From Microbacterium sp. BR1 (lineage in GTDB: Bacteria > Actinomycetota > Actinomycetes > Actinomycetales > Microbacteriaceae): 64,000 nt of DNA. The notes below the pieces were generated by a model. It searched no databases. It saw nothing but the letters and a program-made list of their open reading frames with translations, and was not told the origin of the DNA. The stretch is from NCBI RefSeq assembly GCF_002812725.1, contig NZ_NMUN01000005.1, positions 62,001-126,000 on the forward strand, read 5' to 3'. Below, in pieces: positions 56,724 to 64,000 of the stretch; position 1 is the stretch's first letter; every line of letters starts with the position of its first letter. A program made the translations under genes and the position numbers.

Positions 56724-56954
56724 ATGATCAAGACACGAGAAGACGTCAGCGACCTCGCCGCCGAGATCTGCCCCGTCTGCGACGACACACGCGTCGCGAC
56801 GGTGGAGCTCAGGTGGTTCGTCCTCGAGCTCGACCGTGACGAAGAGCTGCGCGGTGAAGAAACCCGTGGCGGCAAGAGCAGTGGCGATGAGCTGTACGAG
56901 GATGAACCCGCCCTCGAGTTCCGCTGCCTGTCCTGCGGTGCCGACTGGGCCTGA
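56724..56954 (+). CDS. Small zinc-ribbon-like protein
   Basis: The 76-residue protein has two Cys pairs, C-P-V-C near residue 17 and C-L-S-C near the C-terminus, the form of a zinc ribbon, separated by an acidic middle region rich in Glu, Asp and Gly. I do not recognise a family. A zinc-binding regulator or adaptor is possible but not shown. ATG 56724 fits the upstream TAACGT box. Confidence 0.65.
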   Translation: MIKTREDVSDLAAEICPVCDDTRVATVELRWFVLELDRDEELRGEETRGGKSSGDELYEDEPALEFRCLSCGADWA

Positions 56955-56971
56955 GGAACGCGGATCCGGCG

Positions 56972-57571
56972 TCAGTCGACGCGGCGGTCCTGCCGGTGTC
57001 GTGAGAGGCCGCGGCCGTAACGCTCGGTGAGCTGCACCATCAGATCGGGCGTCTCGCGGTCGAGACCGAAGACGTAGCCCGGAAAGTCGAGCTCTTTCTG
57101 CGCCGCCCAGATCTCGTCGTGCCGGTCGGGTGAATACAGACCGAACGGATGCCCCACCGCGATCCACGCGATCGGAACCACGGTCTCGGGTGGGAGCGTC
57201 GTACGCAGGTGCACGATCGCCCCGATGCGCACCTCGCAACGGTCGCCGATGCGCGCACCATTGAACACGCGCGTGCCCGTCGCGAGGAACACCTCCGAGC
57301 CGATGACGGCCCCGCTGACGGTCGCGCCGGGGCCGATCAGCGTGTGGTCGCCGATGTGCACGGCATCGGCAGCGGTGGCCCGGATGACGGCGTTCTCCAT
57401 CACGATGACGCAGGCCGCGAGCGTGATCGGGCCGCCCTCGGCGGTGATCACGGCGCCGTGCAGTACCTGGCAGTCGGGGCCGATCTCGACATCACCCGAG
57501 ATGACCGCCGTCTCGGCGATGACGGCGGAGGGATCTATGCGGGGCCGCGCCCCGAGGTGCTCGAACTGCAT
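56972..57571 (-). CDS. Hexapeptide-repeat (gamma-carbonic-anhydrase-like) protein
   Basis: The 199-residue protein has left-handed beta-helix repeats (VISGDVEIGPDCQVLHGAVI, VHIGDHTLIGPGATVSGAVIG, VRIGAIVHLRTTL). It resembles gamma-carbonic anhydrase-family proteins, but two of the three zinc His positions seem replaced, for instance GPGATVSG where the family has GHGAVVHG. It is unlikely to be a zinc hydratase and may be a transferase-like binding protein. ATG 57571 is chosen. It is convergent with the zinc-ribbon gene, 17 bp away. Confidence 0.78.
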   Translation of the reverse strand: MQFEHLGARPRIDPSAVIAETAVISGDVEIGPDCQVLHGAVITAEGGPITLAACVIVMENAVIRATAADAVHIGDHTLIGPGATVSGAVIGSEVFLATGTRVFNGARIGDRCEVRIGAIVHLRTTLPPETVVPIAWIAVGHPFGLYSPDRHDEIWAAQKELDFPGYVFGLDRETPDLMVQLTERYGRGLSRHRQDRRVD

Positions 57572-57645
57572 GGGCACAACCTACTCCGCCCGCCTCCTGC
57601 GGTCCCGCGGTTCCCGCCGTCTGCCCCGGTCATGCCAGCACCACC

Positions 57646-57705
57646 CGGGGCGTCACAATACCGTTGGGGCGCGGGACATCACGCCCCAACGGGCCTCGAA
57701 CGCCC
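57646..57705. repeat. 60-bp nested palindrome, copy 1
   Basis: It has an inner stem GTTGGGGCG/CGCCCCAAC and outer GGGGCG/CGCCCC arms. It matches the copy at 62262-62321 at 49 of 60 positions; the changes fall mostly in the loop and outer linkers. It lies downstream of mfd. Confidence 0.75.
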
Positions 57706-57829
57706 CAAAAGTCAGGCAACGAAGGCACGAGCGCGCCTACGAGAGCACAGGGCGGGGTACGGCGGGTCTGACCCGCGGGGCCGGGCGGGCCGGGGCGGGG
57801 GGTCGGGGGGCGGACCCGGCCGCGGCAGA

Positions 57830-60800
57830 TCACGCGGATGTCGCGGGCGCGGACTCCTGTGCCCCACCCGCGGCGGCGGCCTCGGGTGTCGGCTCGGGGA
57901 ACAGCGCGGTCAGCAGCTGCCCCGTCCACGCGATCAGTTCGTCGTCGGGGAGCGCGTCGTTGCCGGATCGCGGCATCGGCACCACGAGCGCCTCACCGCC
58001 CGACATGAGCTTCGCCCCGGGGTACAGCCGCTGCATCCGGACCCGCAGCGAGTCCGGCAGGTGTGCCGGCGCGACCCGCAGGTTCGGACCCATCGCGACG
58101 ACGTCCGTGAGGCCCGACCGCGCGGCGCGGCGACGCAGCCGAGCGACCGCGACGATGCCGGCGACCTCGGCGGGCGGCTCGCCGTACCGGTCGCGCAACT
58201 CTTCCACCACGAGGTCGATCGCATCGGGTGCCGCCGTCGCCGTCGCCGCGGACGAGAGCTTCTGGTACGCCTCGAGCCGCAGCCGCTCACTGTCGATGTA
58301 GGACTCCGGGATGCGTGCGCGGACGGGCAGCTCGAGGCGCAACTCGGTCGGGCCCTCGACATCGTCGCCGCGGAACGTCGCAACGGCCTCACCGATCATC
58401 CGCAGGTACAGGTCGAAGCCGACGCCCGCGATATGTCCCGCCTGCTCGGCGCCGAGCAGGTTGCCCGCGCCACGCAGTTCGAGGTCTTTCAGCGCCACCT
58501 GCATGCCCGAGCCGAGGTCGTTGTTGACCGCGATCGTCTCGAGGCGGTCGGCCGCCGTCTCGGACAGCGGCTTCATGTCGTCGTAGAGGAAGTACGCATA
58601 CGCCCGCTCGCGCGCACGGCCGACGCGACCGCGCAGCTGGTGCAGCTGCGACAGGCCGTACTTGTCGGCCCGATCGATGACGATCGTGTTGGCGTTGGAG
58701 ATGTCGAGCCCGGTCTCGATGATGGTCGTGCACACGAGCACGTCGAACTTGCGCTCCCAGAAGTCGTCGACGACCTGCTCGAGGGCGTGCTCGCCGAGCT
58801 GCCCGTGAGCGACCGCGATGCGCGCCTCCGGCACGAGTTCGGACAGGTGCGCCGCCACCCGCTGGATCGACGAAACGCGGTTGTGGACGTAGAAGATCTG
58901 TCCCTCGCGCAGGAGTTCCCGGCGGATCGCGGCCGCGATCTGCTTGTCGTTGCGCGGTCCGACGTACGACAGGATCGGATGCCTGTCTTCGGGCGGCGTC
59001 GCGAGCGTCGACATCTCACGGATGCCCGTCACCGCCATCTCGAGTGTGCGCGGGATCGGCGTGGCGCTCATCGCCAGGATGTCGACGTTGGTCTTCAGCT
59101 TCTTCAGGGCGTCCTTGTGCTCGACCCCGAAGCGCTGCTCCTCGTCGATGATGAGCAGCCCGACATCCTTGAACGACACCTTCTCGGTCAGGATGCGGTG
59201 GGTTCCGATCACCATGTCGATCGAGCCGTCCTCGAGCCCCGCGACGATCTCGCGCGCCTCTTTGTCGGTCTGGAACCGCGACAGCGCCCGCACGCGCACG
59301 GGGAAGCCGGCGAAGCGTTCGGTGAAGGTCTCGAGGTGCTGCTTGACGAGCAGGGTCGTCGGCACGAGCATCGCCACCTGCTTGCCGTCCTGGATCGCCT
59401 TGAACGCGGCGCGCACGGCGACCTCGGTCTTGCCGAAGCCGACGTCCCCCGAGAGCAGCCGGTCCATTGGGATCGGGCGCTCCATGTCGGCCTTGACCTC
59501 GTCGATCGTCTGCAGCTGGTCGGGGGTCTCGGCGAACGGGAAGGCCTCTTCGAGTTCGCGCTGCCAGGGGGTGTCTGGGCTGAACGCGTACCCCTTGGCA
59601 GACATGCGCGCGGAGTACAGCTTGACGAGCTCGACCGCGATGTCGCGGACGGCCTTGCGGGCCTTGCCCTTCGCTGCCGCCCAGTCGCTCCCGCCCATCT
59701 TCGACAGGGTCGGGGCCTCTCCCCCGACGTACTTCGACAGCAGATCGAGCTGATCGGTGGGGACGAAGAGCTTGTCGCCCGGGAAGCCGCGCTTGCTCGG
59801 GGCGTACTCGACCACGAGGTACTCGCGCTTGGTCTTGACCGGGTTGCGCCCGCCGGACGAGACCTCGCGTTGCACCAGCTCGACGAACCGGCCTATGCCG
59901 TGCGTGGAATGGACCACGAAGTCACCGGCCTTGAGCTGCAGGGGATCGACGACGTTCCGCCGACGCGACGCCAGCTTCTTGACGACGCGCGAGTCGGCGC
60001 TGATCGTGCGGCCGTAGAAGTCCGACTCCGTCAGCACCGCGAGCTTGGCGTCGGCGAACGAGAAGCCCGCCTCGATCGGCGCCTTCACGAGAAGGGCGAC
60101 ACCTGGCTCGGGGGGCTCGGCGACATCTTCGACGACCCGAGCCGCGAAGCCGCGCTCCGACAGCACGTCGCGGGCGCGGTCGACCAGACCGGAACCCGCT
60201 GCCGCGACCACGACACCCCAGCCATCCGCCAACAGGTCCCCGACATAGGCCGTGGCCCCGTCGATATTGCCGTGGAACGACGGGATGCTCGCTCCCGAGA
60301 AGCGGATGGCGGAGGACTCCCCCGCGTCGAGCACACCCTCGGCGGCCGCGTCCACGGCGCCGGAATCGAACGCGCTCAGCGTCCACCACACGCCCCCGCG
60401 GTCCGCCGAGGCCTCGCGCAGCCCCGGCAGCGTCAAGAAGTCGCCCTTGCCGAGGTCGATCGGGGTGTCGGCGCCCGCGGTCGCGGCGCTCCAGGCTGCC
60501 TCGAGGAACTCGCGGTTCGTGTCCTGCAGCGTGATGGCGCGCGCGACGGCGCGCTCGGGGTCGACGAGCGCCACGGCGGTGCCCGCCGGGAGATAGTCGA
60601 CGAGGGGCACGATGCCGTCGGCGAGCACGGGCGTCAGCGACTCCATACCTTCGACGGCGATGCCCTCCGACATCCTCTCCAGCATTCCCGCGAGCCCCGG
60701 CAGCTCGCCCTGGAGCGCCTTCGCCCGCGCGCGCACCTCGGCCGTCAGCAACAGCTCACGGCTCGGCGGCAGCGCGATCGACTCGATCGCGCCCGGCAGC

Positions 60801-61459
60801 GACCGCTGGTCGGCGACCGCGAACGCCCGGATCTGATCGACCTCGTCACCGAAGAACTCGACGCGGCAGGGGTGGTCGGCGATGGCGGGGAAGACGTCCA
60901 GGATGCCTCCGCGCAGCGCGAACTCGCCGCGGCGCGAGACCATGTCTACGCGGGTATACGCGAGCTCGACGAGGCGCTCCGCCAGGGATGTCAGGTCGTG
61001 TCCGCGTGTGCCCACCGCGAGCTCGACGGGACGAACGTTCTCGAGACCGGACGCGATCGGCTGGAGCGCGGCGCGAACCGACGCCGTCACGACAAGGGGT
61101 CGCGATCCGTCCCACTCCGCGACCCGGCGCAGCACCTCGAGGCGCGCGCCGACCGTCTCGGGGCTCGGGCTCAGGCGCTCGTGCGGCAGGGTCTCCCACG
61201 CCGGGAACGAGAGCACCAGGGCGTCGGGCAGGTAGGCCGCGAGCGAGGGGCCGAGCTGATCGGCGCGTCGCCCGGTCGGCGTGATCGCGAGCAGCGCCGG
61301 CGGACGCCCCGAGGCCGCGCGCCGCTCGACGAGGGCCGCCAGAACGGGCGCGACGAGCCCCTCGATCAGGGAGAGCTCGGCGTCGCGGGAGGCCTCATCG
61401 AGTCCCTCACGGAACGCTTCTGAGCGCGCCAAGGCGCGCGTAATTCCGTGAATTGACAC
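57830..61459 (-). CDS. mfd: Transcription-repair coupling factor Mfd
   Basis: The 1209-residue protein has the Mfd order: UvrB-like N-terminal part (LGPSLAAYLPDALVLSFPAWETLPHERLSPS), RNA-polymerase-interacting CarD-like domain (KAGDFVVHSTHGIGRFV), and the RecG-like translocase with SGDVGFGKTEVAVRAAF (Walker A), LLIIDEEQRFGV (motif II, DEEQ), and LQLRGRVGRARERAYAY-like QLHQLRGRVGRARERAYAY. A C-terminal domain follows. Mfd releases stalled RNA polymerase and recruits UvrA. GTG 61459 lies six bases after TAGACT. Confidence 0.96.
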   Translation of the reverse strand: MSIHGITRALARSEAFREGLDEASRDAELSLIEGLVAPVLAALVERRAASGRPPALLAITPTGRRADQLGPSLAAYLPDALVLSFPAWETLPHERLSPSPETVGARLEVLRRVAEWDGSRPLVVTASVRAALQPIASGLENVRPVELAVGTRGHDLTSLAERLVELAYTRVDMVSRRGEFALRGGILDVFPAIADHPCRVEFFGDEVDQIRAFAVADQRSLPGAIESIALPPSRELLLTAEVRARAKALQGELPGLAGMLERMSEGIAVEGMESLTPVLADGIVPLVDYLPAGTAVALVDPERAVARAITLQDTNREFLEAAWSAATAGADTPIDLGKGDFLTLPGLREASADRGGVWWTLSAFDSGAVDAAAEGVLDAGESSAIRFSGASIPSFHGNIDGATAYVGDLLADGWGVVVAAAGSGLVDRARDVLSERGFAARVVEDVAEPPEPGVALLVKAPIEAGFSFADAKLAVLTESDFYGRTISADSRVVKKLASRRRNVVDPLQLKAGDFVVHSTHGIGRFVELVQREVSSGGRNPVKTKREYLVVEYAPSKRGFPGDKLFVPTDQLDLLSKYVGGEAPTLSKMGGSDWAAAKGKARKAVRDIAVELVKLYSARMSAKGYAFSPDTPWQRELEEAFPFAETPDQLQTIDEVKADMERPIPMDRLLSGDVGFGKTEVAVRAAFKAIQDGKQVAMLVPTTLLVKQHLETFTERFAGFPVRVRALSRFQTDKEAREIVAGLEDGSIDMVIGTHRILTEKVSFKDVGLLIIDEEQRFGVEHKDALKKLKTNVDILAMSATPIPRTLEMAVTGIREMSTLATPPEDRHPILSYVGPRNDKQIAAAIRRELLREGQIFYVHNRVSSIQRVAAHLSELVPEARIAVAHGQLGEHALEQVVDDFWERKFDVLVCTTIIETGLDISNANTIVIDRADKYGLSQLHQLRGRVGRARERAYAYFLYDDMKPLSETAADRLETIAVNNDLGSGMQVALKDLELRGAGNLLGAEQAGHIAGVGFDLYLRMIGEAVATFRGDDVEGPTELRLELPVRARIPESYIDSERLRLEAYQKLSSAATATAAPDAIDLVVEELRDRYGEPPAEVAGIVAVARLRRRAARSGLTDVVAMGPNLRVAPAHLPDSLRVRMQRLYPGAKLMSGGEALVVPMPRSGNDALPDDELIAWTGQLLTALFPEPTPEAAAAGGAQESAPATSA

Positions 61460-61465
61460 ACGACC

Positions 61466-61471
61466 AGTCTA
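61466..61471 (-). promoter_or_regulatory. -10 box of mfd
   Basis: TAGACT on the minus strand, six bases before GTG 61459. It overlaps the promoter region of the divergent gene at 61519. Confidence 0.45.
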
Positions 61472-61506
61472 CGAGGCACCACCGACACCGCGGGCTTCCG
61501 CGACCC

Positions 61507-61512
61507 TAGGAT
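61507..61512 (+). promoter_or_regulatory. -10 box of the Pro/Tyr-rich membrane protein gene
   Basis: TAGGAT on the plus strand, six bases before ATG 61519. Confidence 0.45.
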
Positions 61513-61518
61513 GAGGGC

Positions 61519-62241
61519 ATGAGCGACCAGACGCCGCCCACGGATGCGCCCACCGCGGGCGGCTACCCACCTCCGCCTTCACCGCCGGTTCCGCCTGTCG
61601 CTCCCCCGGTTTCGTCCGACCCGAACCCTCAGCACGCGACTCCGCCCTATCCGTACCCCAGCGCGGCGCAGTACCCCGGCGCGCAGCAGTACCCCAGCGC
61701 ACCGCAGTACCCCAGCGCGGCGCAGTACCCCGGCGCACCCGCCTATCCGAGTGCGCCCGCCGGGTACTACCCCGGCACGTATCCGCAGGGGTATGCCGCG
61801 GGGCCGTCCCCGGCGGCAGCACCGGCGAAGCAGCCGGGCGGCCTCGGCTTGACGGCCCTTCTGCTCGCCCTGGCCGCCGCCGTCGTCGCGCCGATCGTGG
61901 GTGCCGTCGCGGCATTCCAGGTCGGCAACGGCAGCTGGAGCTGGTCCCGCATGGAGACCATGCCCAGCAGCGCGTGGGCGGATCTGTCGTTCCTCTCCCC
62001 CGTCCGCGAGTGGGTGCTGCTCGGCGAAATCGCGTTCTGGGCCGGCACCGCGCTCGGAATCTGGGCGATCGTGCAGGGCATCGTCGCGATCGTGAAGCGT
62101 CGCGGGCGCGGCACGGGCATCGCGGCGGTCGCGGTCGCCGTCGTCGCCCTGTTCATCTTCCTGACGGTCGTCTACGGAGCAGGCATCGCGGGCATCGCCA
62201 CGGGCCCGAGCATGACGTCGGGTTCCGGCATCGGCGCCTGA
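61519..62241 (+). CDS. Pro/Tyr-rich repeat membrane protein (DUF4190-like)
   Basis: The 240-residue protein starts with about 110 disordered residues rich in Pro, Tyr and Ala, including repeats of the type Q-Y-P-S/G-A (QYPGAQQYPSAPQYPSAAQYPGA), followed by three to four hydrophobic helices (LLLALAAAVVAPIVGAVAAF, WVLLGEIAFWAGTALGIWAIV, AVAVVALFIFLTVVYGAGI), as in DUF4190 membrane proteins. The repeats suggest a low-complexity cytoplasmic or surface region. Function unknown. Confidence 0.75.
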   Translation: MSDQTPPTDAPTAGGYPPPPSPPVPPVAPPVSSDPNPQHATPPYPYPSAAQYPGAQQYPSAPQYPSAAQYPGAPAYPSAPAGYYPGTYPQGYAAGPSPAAAPAKQPGGLGLTALLLALAAAVVAPIVGAVAAFQVGNGSWSWSRMETMPSSAWADLSFLSPVREWVLLGEIAFWAGTALGIWAIVQGIVAIVKRRGRGTGIAAVAVAVVALFIFLTVVYGAGIAGIATGPSMTSGSGIGA

Positions 62242-62261
62242 CCCCCGGAAGCTCACCGCTC

Positions 62262-62321
62262 GGGGCGCCAGAATCTCGTTGGGGCGCGGGCTGCCACGCC
62301 CCAACGGGCGTCCGACGCCCC
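62262..62321. repeat. 60-bp nested palindrome, copy 2
   Basis: Second copy of the element at 57646-57705, with the inner stem GTTGGGGCG/CGCCCCAAC kept and the outer GGGGCG/CGCCCC. It lies between convergent genes, so a terminator role is possible. Its 3' end overlaps the first unit of the tandem array. Confidence 0.75.
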
Positions 62322-62474
62322 GGGCCAGAGAGGGACGGCGCCGCGCGCCGGAAAGGGCCGACGCCCCGGGCCAGAGAGGGACGGCGCCGCGCGCCGGAAA
62401 GGGACGACGCCCCGGGCCGGAAAGGGCCGACGCCCCGGGCCAGAAAGGGGACGGCGCCGCGCGCCGCAAGACGG
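62313..62474. repeat. Tandem array of about seven 23-bp GC-rich units
   Basis: Units start at 62313, 62336, 62359, 62382, 62405, 62428 and 62452. They alternate between two related forms (CGACGCCCCGGGCC-type and CGGCGCCGCGCGCC-type), so the larger period is 46 bp. Units 5 and 6 are both of the first form, and unit 6 has one extra G. Reading frames through it give only low-complexity peptides. The array ends at the pth stop. Confidence 0.85.
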
Positions 62475-63059
62475 CTACTCCCGTGGGGCGTGGAAGCGCT
62501 GCTGCGCGGCGAGCAGGCCCTCGCCGACGACGAGTTCGACCGCATCCGCCGCATCACCGATCAGCAGGGGCAGCTGCGCCCGTTCGGTCGTGCCGAACGG
62601 ATCGAGGACCCAGTCCGCGGCATCCTGACGCCCCGGCGGGCGCCCGATCCCCACGCGAACGCGCGTGAACTCCGGCGTATCCAGCGCCTTCGCGACATCG
62701 CGAACACCGTTATGACCTCCGTGCCCGCCGCCGATCTTGAGCTTTATCGTGTCGAACGGGATGTCGAGCTCATCGTGAACGACGATGATCCGCTCGGGAT
62801 CGATCCCGAAGAATGCCGCGAGTCCCGAGACGGGTCCGCCCGAGACATTCATGAACGAGTTCGGCTTCGCCAGCACGAGCTTCGGCCGACCCGGCGCGAG
62901 CCACGTCTCCGCCACACGTGCGTTCGCACGGTGGGACCTGAATGTGGCACCTCGCCGGCGCGCGAGCTCGTCGACGACCATCTGCCCGACGTTGTGGCGG
63001 GTGCTCTCATAGCGCGGCCCGGGGTTGCCGAGCCCCACCACCAACCAGGCGTCAGCCAC
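62475..63059 (-). CDS. pth: Peptidyl-tRNA hydrolase
   Basis: The 194-residue protein has the Pth marks GLGNPGPRYESTRHNVGQ (catalytic His 22), NSFMNVSG, VVHDELDIPF (catalytic Asp) and GGHGGHNGVRD. It releases tRNA from peptidyl-tRNA that drops off ribosomes. GTG 63059 has a GGGAG ribosome site; the frame runs open to 63110. It follows rplY on the same strand by 93 bp, a common pair. Confidence 0.94.
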   Translation of the reverse strand: MADAWLVVGLGNPGPRYESTRHNVGQMVVDELARRRGATFRSHRANARVAETWLAPGRPKLVLAKPNSFMNVSGGPVSGLAAFFGIDPERIIVVHDELDIPFDTIKLKIGGGHGGHNGVRDVAKALDTPEFTRVRVGIGRPPGRQDAADWVLDPFGTTERAQLPLLIGDAADAVELVVGEGLLAAQQRFHAPRE

Positions 63060-63152
63060 GTCCACTCCCTCACTCGTCGGATTCGCTCCACGCACGGAGC
63101 CCGCCCCCACCGTATCGGCGAGAACGGGCTCCGGTTGCGCAGTGCGCGGTGC

Positions 63153-63794
63153 TTACTCGGCGGACTCTTCCGTGGCCTCTTCGGCCTGCTCGGCCGCAAC
63201 GGCGGCGTCGGCCTCGGCGATCTCTTCCTCGGCCGCGAGGGTCGAGGCGGGGACCGAGATCGCGACGATCAGCATCTCGGGGGTGCCAGCGAGCGTAGCG
63301 CCACGGGGCAGCTTCAGATCGGCGGCCGTGATGTGCGTGCCATCCTCGAGTCCCTCGACGTCGACCTCGATCGACTGCGGGATGTGGGTGGCCTCGACCT
63401 CGAGCGACACGGTGTTGTTGTCGAGGTTGACGATCGTTCCGGGGAAGGGCTCACCGACGACATTGATGGGCACGTCGACCTGGATCTTCTCGCCCTTCTT
63501 CACGACGAGCAGGTCGATGTGCTCGATGATCTGGTGCACGGGATCCTTCTGGACGTCCTTGACGAGCGCCAGCTGCTGGGTGCCTTCGACATCGAGCTCG
63601 AGCACCGCGTTGGCGCGCCGCAGCAGCAGCGCGACCTGGTGGCCCGGAAGCGCGACGTGGACGGGGTCTTCGCCGTGACCGTAGATGACGGCCGGGATCT
63701 TGCCCGCGGCGCGCAGGCGACGGGCGAAGCCCTTACCGAAGCTGGTGCGAAGCGCGGCGTGGACCTTCGTGTCGTCCTTTTTGTCTTCCGACAT
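63153..63794 (-). CDS. rplY: 50S ribosomal protein L25 (CTC type)
   Basis: The 213-residue protein has the N-terminal L25 5S-rRNA-binding domain (TSFGKGFARRLRAAGKIPAVIYGHGEDPVHVALPGH) and the longer C-terminal CTC/TL5 domain (LVVKKGEKIQVDVPINVVGEP), with an acidic, Glu/Ala-rich end. ATG 63794 is set by an AAGGAGA ribosome site. Paired with pth downstream. Confidence 0.94.
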   Translation of the reverse strand: MSEDKKDDTKVHAALRTSFGKGFARRLRAAGKIPAVIYGHGEDPVHVALPGHQVALLLRRANAVLELDVEGTQQLALVKDVQKDPVHQIIEHIDLLVVKKGEKIQVDVPINVVGEPFPGTIVNLDNNTVSLEVEATHIPQSIEVDVEGLEDGTHITAADLKLPRGATLAGTPEMLIVAISVPASTLAAEEEIAEADAAVAAEQAEEATEESAE

Positions 63795-64000
63795 GATGAT
63801 TCTCCTTGTGGGCACACGACGGATGCGTCGCGTAGGTCTGGGGTTCTCGACTCAAACGCCTACGCGGGAGGAGTGCCACCGGGGCCCACATCGCCACGTC
63901 GATCACGGATGCCTCGCTCAGCCGGACGGCCGCACGACGACATCCCTCGCCGAGGGTGAACACCATCCTACCGGAGTTGCCTGTAGCGTGAATACACCTG

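Noticed and set aside
57149..61423. A 1424-residue open frame opposite mfd
   Set aside because: It mirrors mfd in high-GC DNA; the translation is Arg/Gly/Asp-rich with no domains, while mfd is clearly real.
62313..62474. CRISPR array
   Set aside because: Units are contiguous with no spacers and there are no cas genes.
62153..62557. Coding frame through the tandem repeat
   Set aside because: Gives only Arg/Gly/Pro low-complexity peptide and overlaps pth and the DUF4190-like gene.

Overview
The window is high-GC DNA, densely packed with genes on both strands, from an actinobacterium. The gene set and protein relatedness (DUF6264 and DUF4245 proteins, mini LysR-like protein, exported mycosin-like protease, DUF4307-greA, eno-ftsB-DUF501 cluster) point to the family Microbacteriaceae, most likely Microbacterium or a close relative. 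It looks like ordinary chromosome with housekeeping functions: central carbon metabolism (fba, glpX, eno, fumC, ppc), DNA repair and recombination (rmuC, xseAB, mfd, an AlkZ/YcaQ-type glycosylase), translation (hisS, pth, rplY, ychF, an ABC-F protein, one tRNA) and cell-envelope functions (ispH, a cis-prenyltransferase, wecB, a GT2 glycosyltransferase, ftsB). I see no prophage, CRISPR array or secondary-metabolite cluster. The only mobile element is a decayed IS5-type insertion sequence near the left end.

Layout. 0-3.3 kb: the 3' part of a bactofilin-like membrane protein, the IS remnant, a DUF1254/DUF1214 protein and a very short LysR-type HTH protein. 3.3-9.5 kb: a minus-strand run (ABC-F ATPase, alpha/beta hydrolase, PLDc_N membrane protein, DUF2252, ychF, methyltransferase). 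9.7-14.5 kb: exonuclease and rmuC, then divergent glpX and fba. 14.5-17 kb: MOSC protein, DUF6264, ispH. 17-23.5 kb: a plus-strand block xseA-xseB-DUF4245-carbonic anhydrase-fumC followed by a two-component system. 23.8-32 kb: phoH, an aminotransferase, uppS/hlyIII divergent pair, DUF4307-greA, ilvA and an AI-2E family permease. 32-38.7 kb: glycosylase, an exported protein, lemA-htpX, and an overlapping FAD oxidase/PLP enzyme pair. 38.7-41.5 kb: tRNA-Leu(UAA) and wecB-GT2. 41.5-46.8 kb: the eno-ftsB-DUF501-protease-ndh cluster. 46.9-54 kb: O-methyltransferase, a two-subunit sodium:amino-acid symporter, SGNH hydrolase, mazG-hisS, nhaA. 54-64 kb: ppc, a zinc-ribbon protein, a hexapeptide protein, mfd, a proline/tyrosine-rich membrane protein, pth and rplY.

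Two non-coding patterns stand out. Many genes have a TANNNT box 5-8 bases before the start codon, which predicts leaderless transcripts and helps decide several starts. The mfd region is flanked by two copies of a 60-bp nested palindrome (57646 and 62262); the second runs straight into a tandem array of about seven 23-bp GC-rich units (62313-62474). A cluster of AAAGTGGGACA motifs at 15134-15228 resembles the multiple terminal repeats of an IS21-type element with no transposase nearby. No search or alignment could be run, so family names rest on recognised motifs and architecture.
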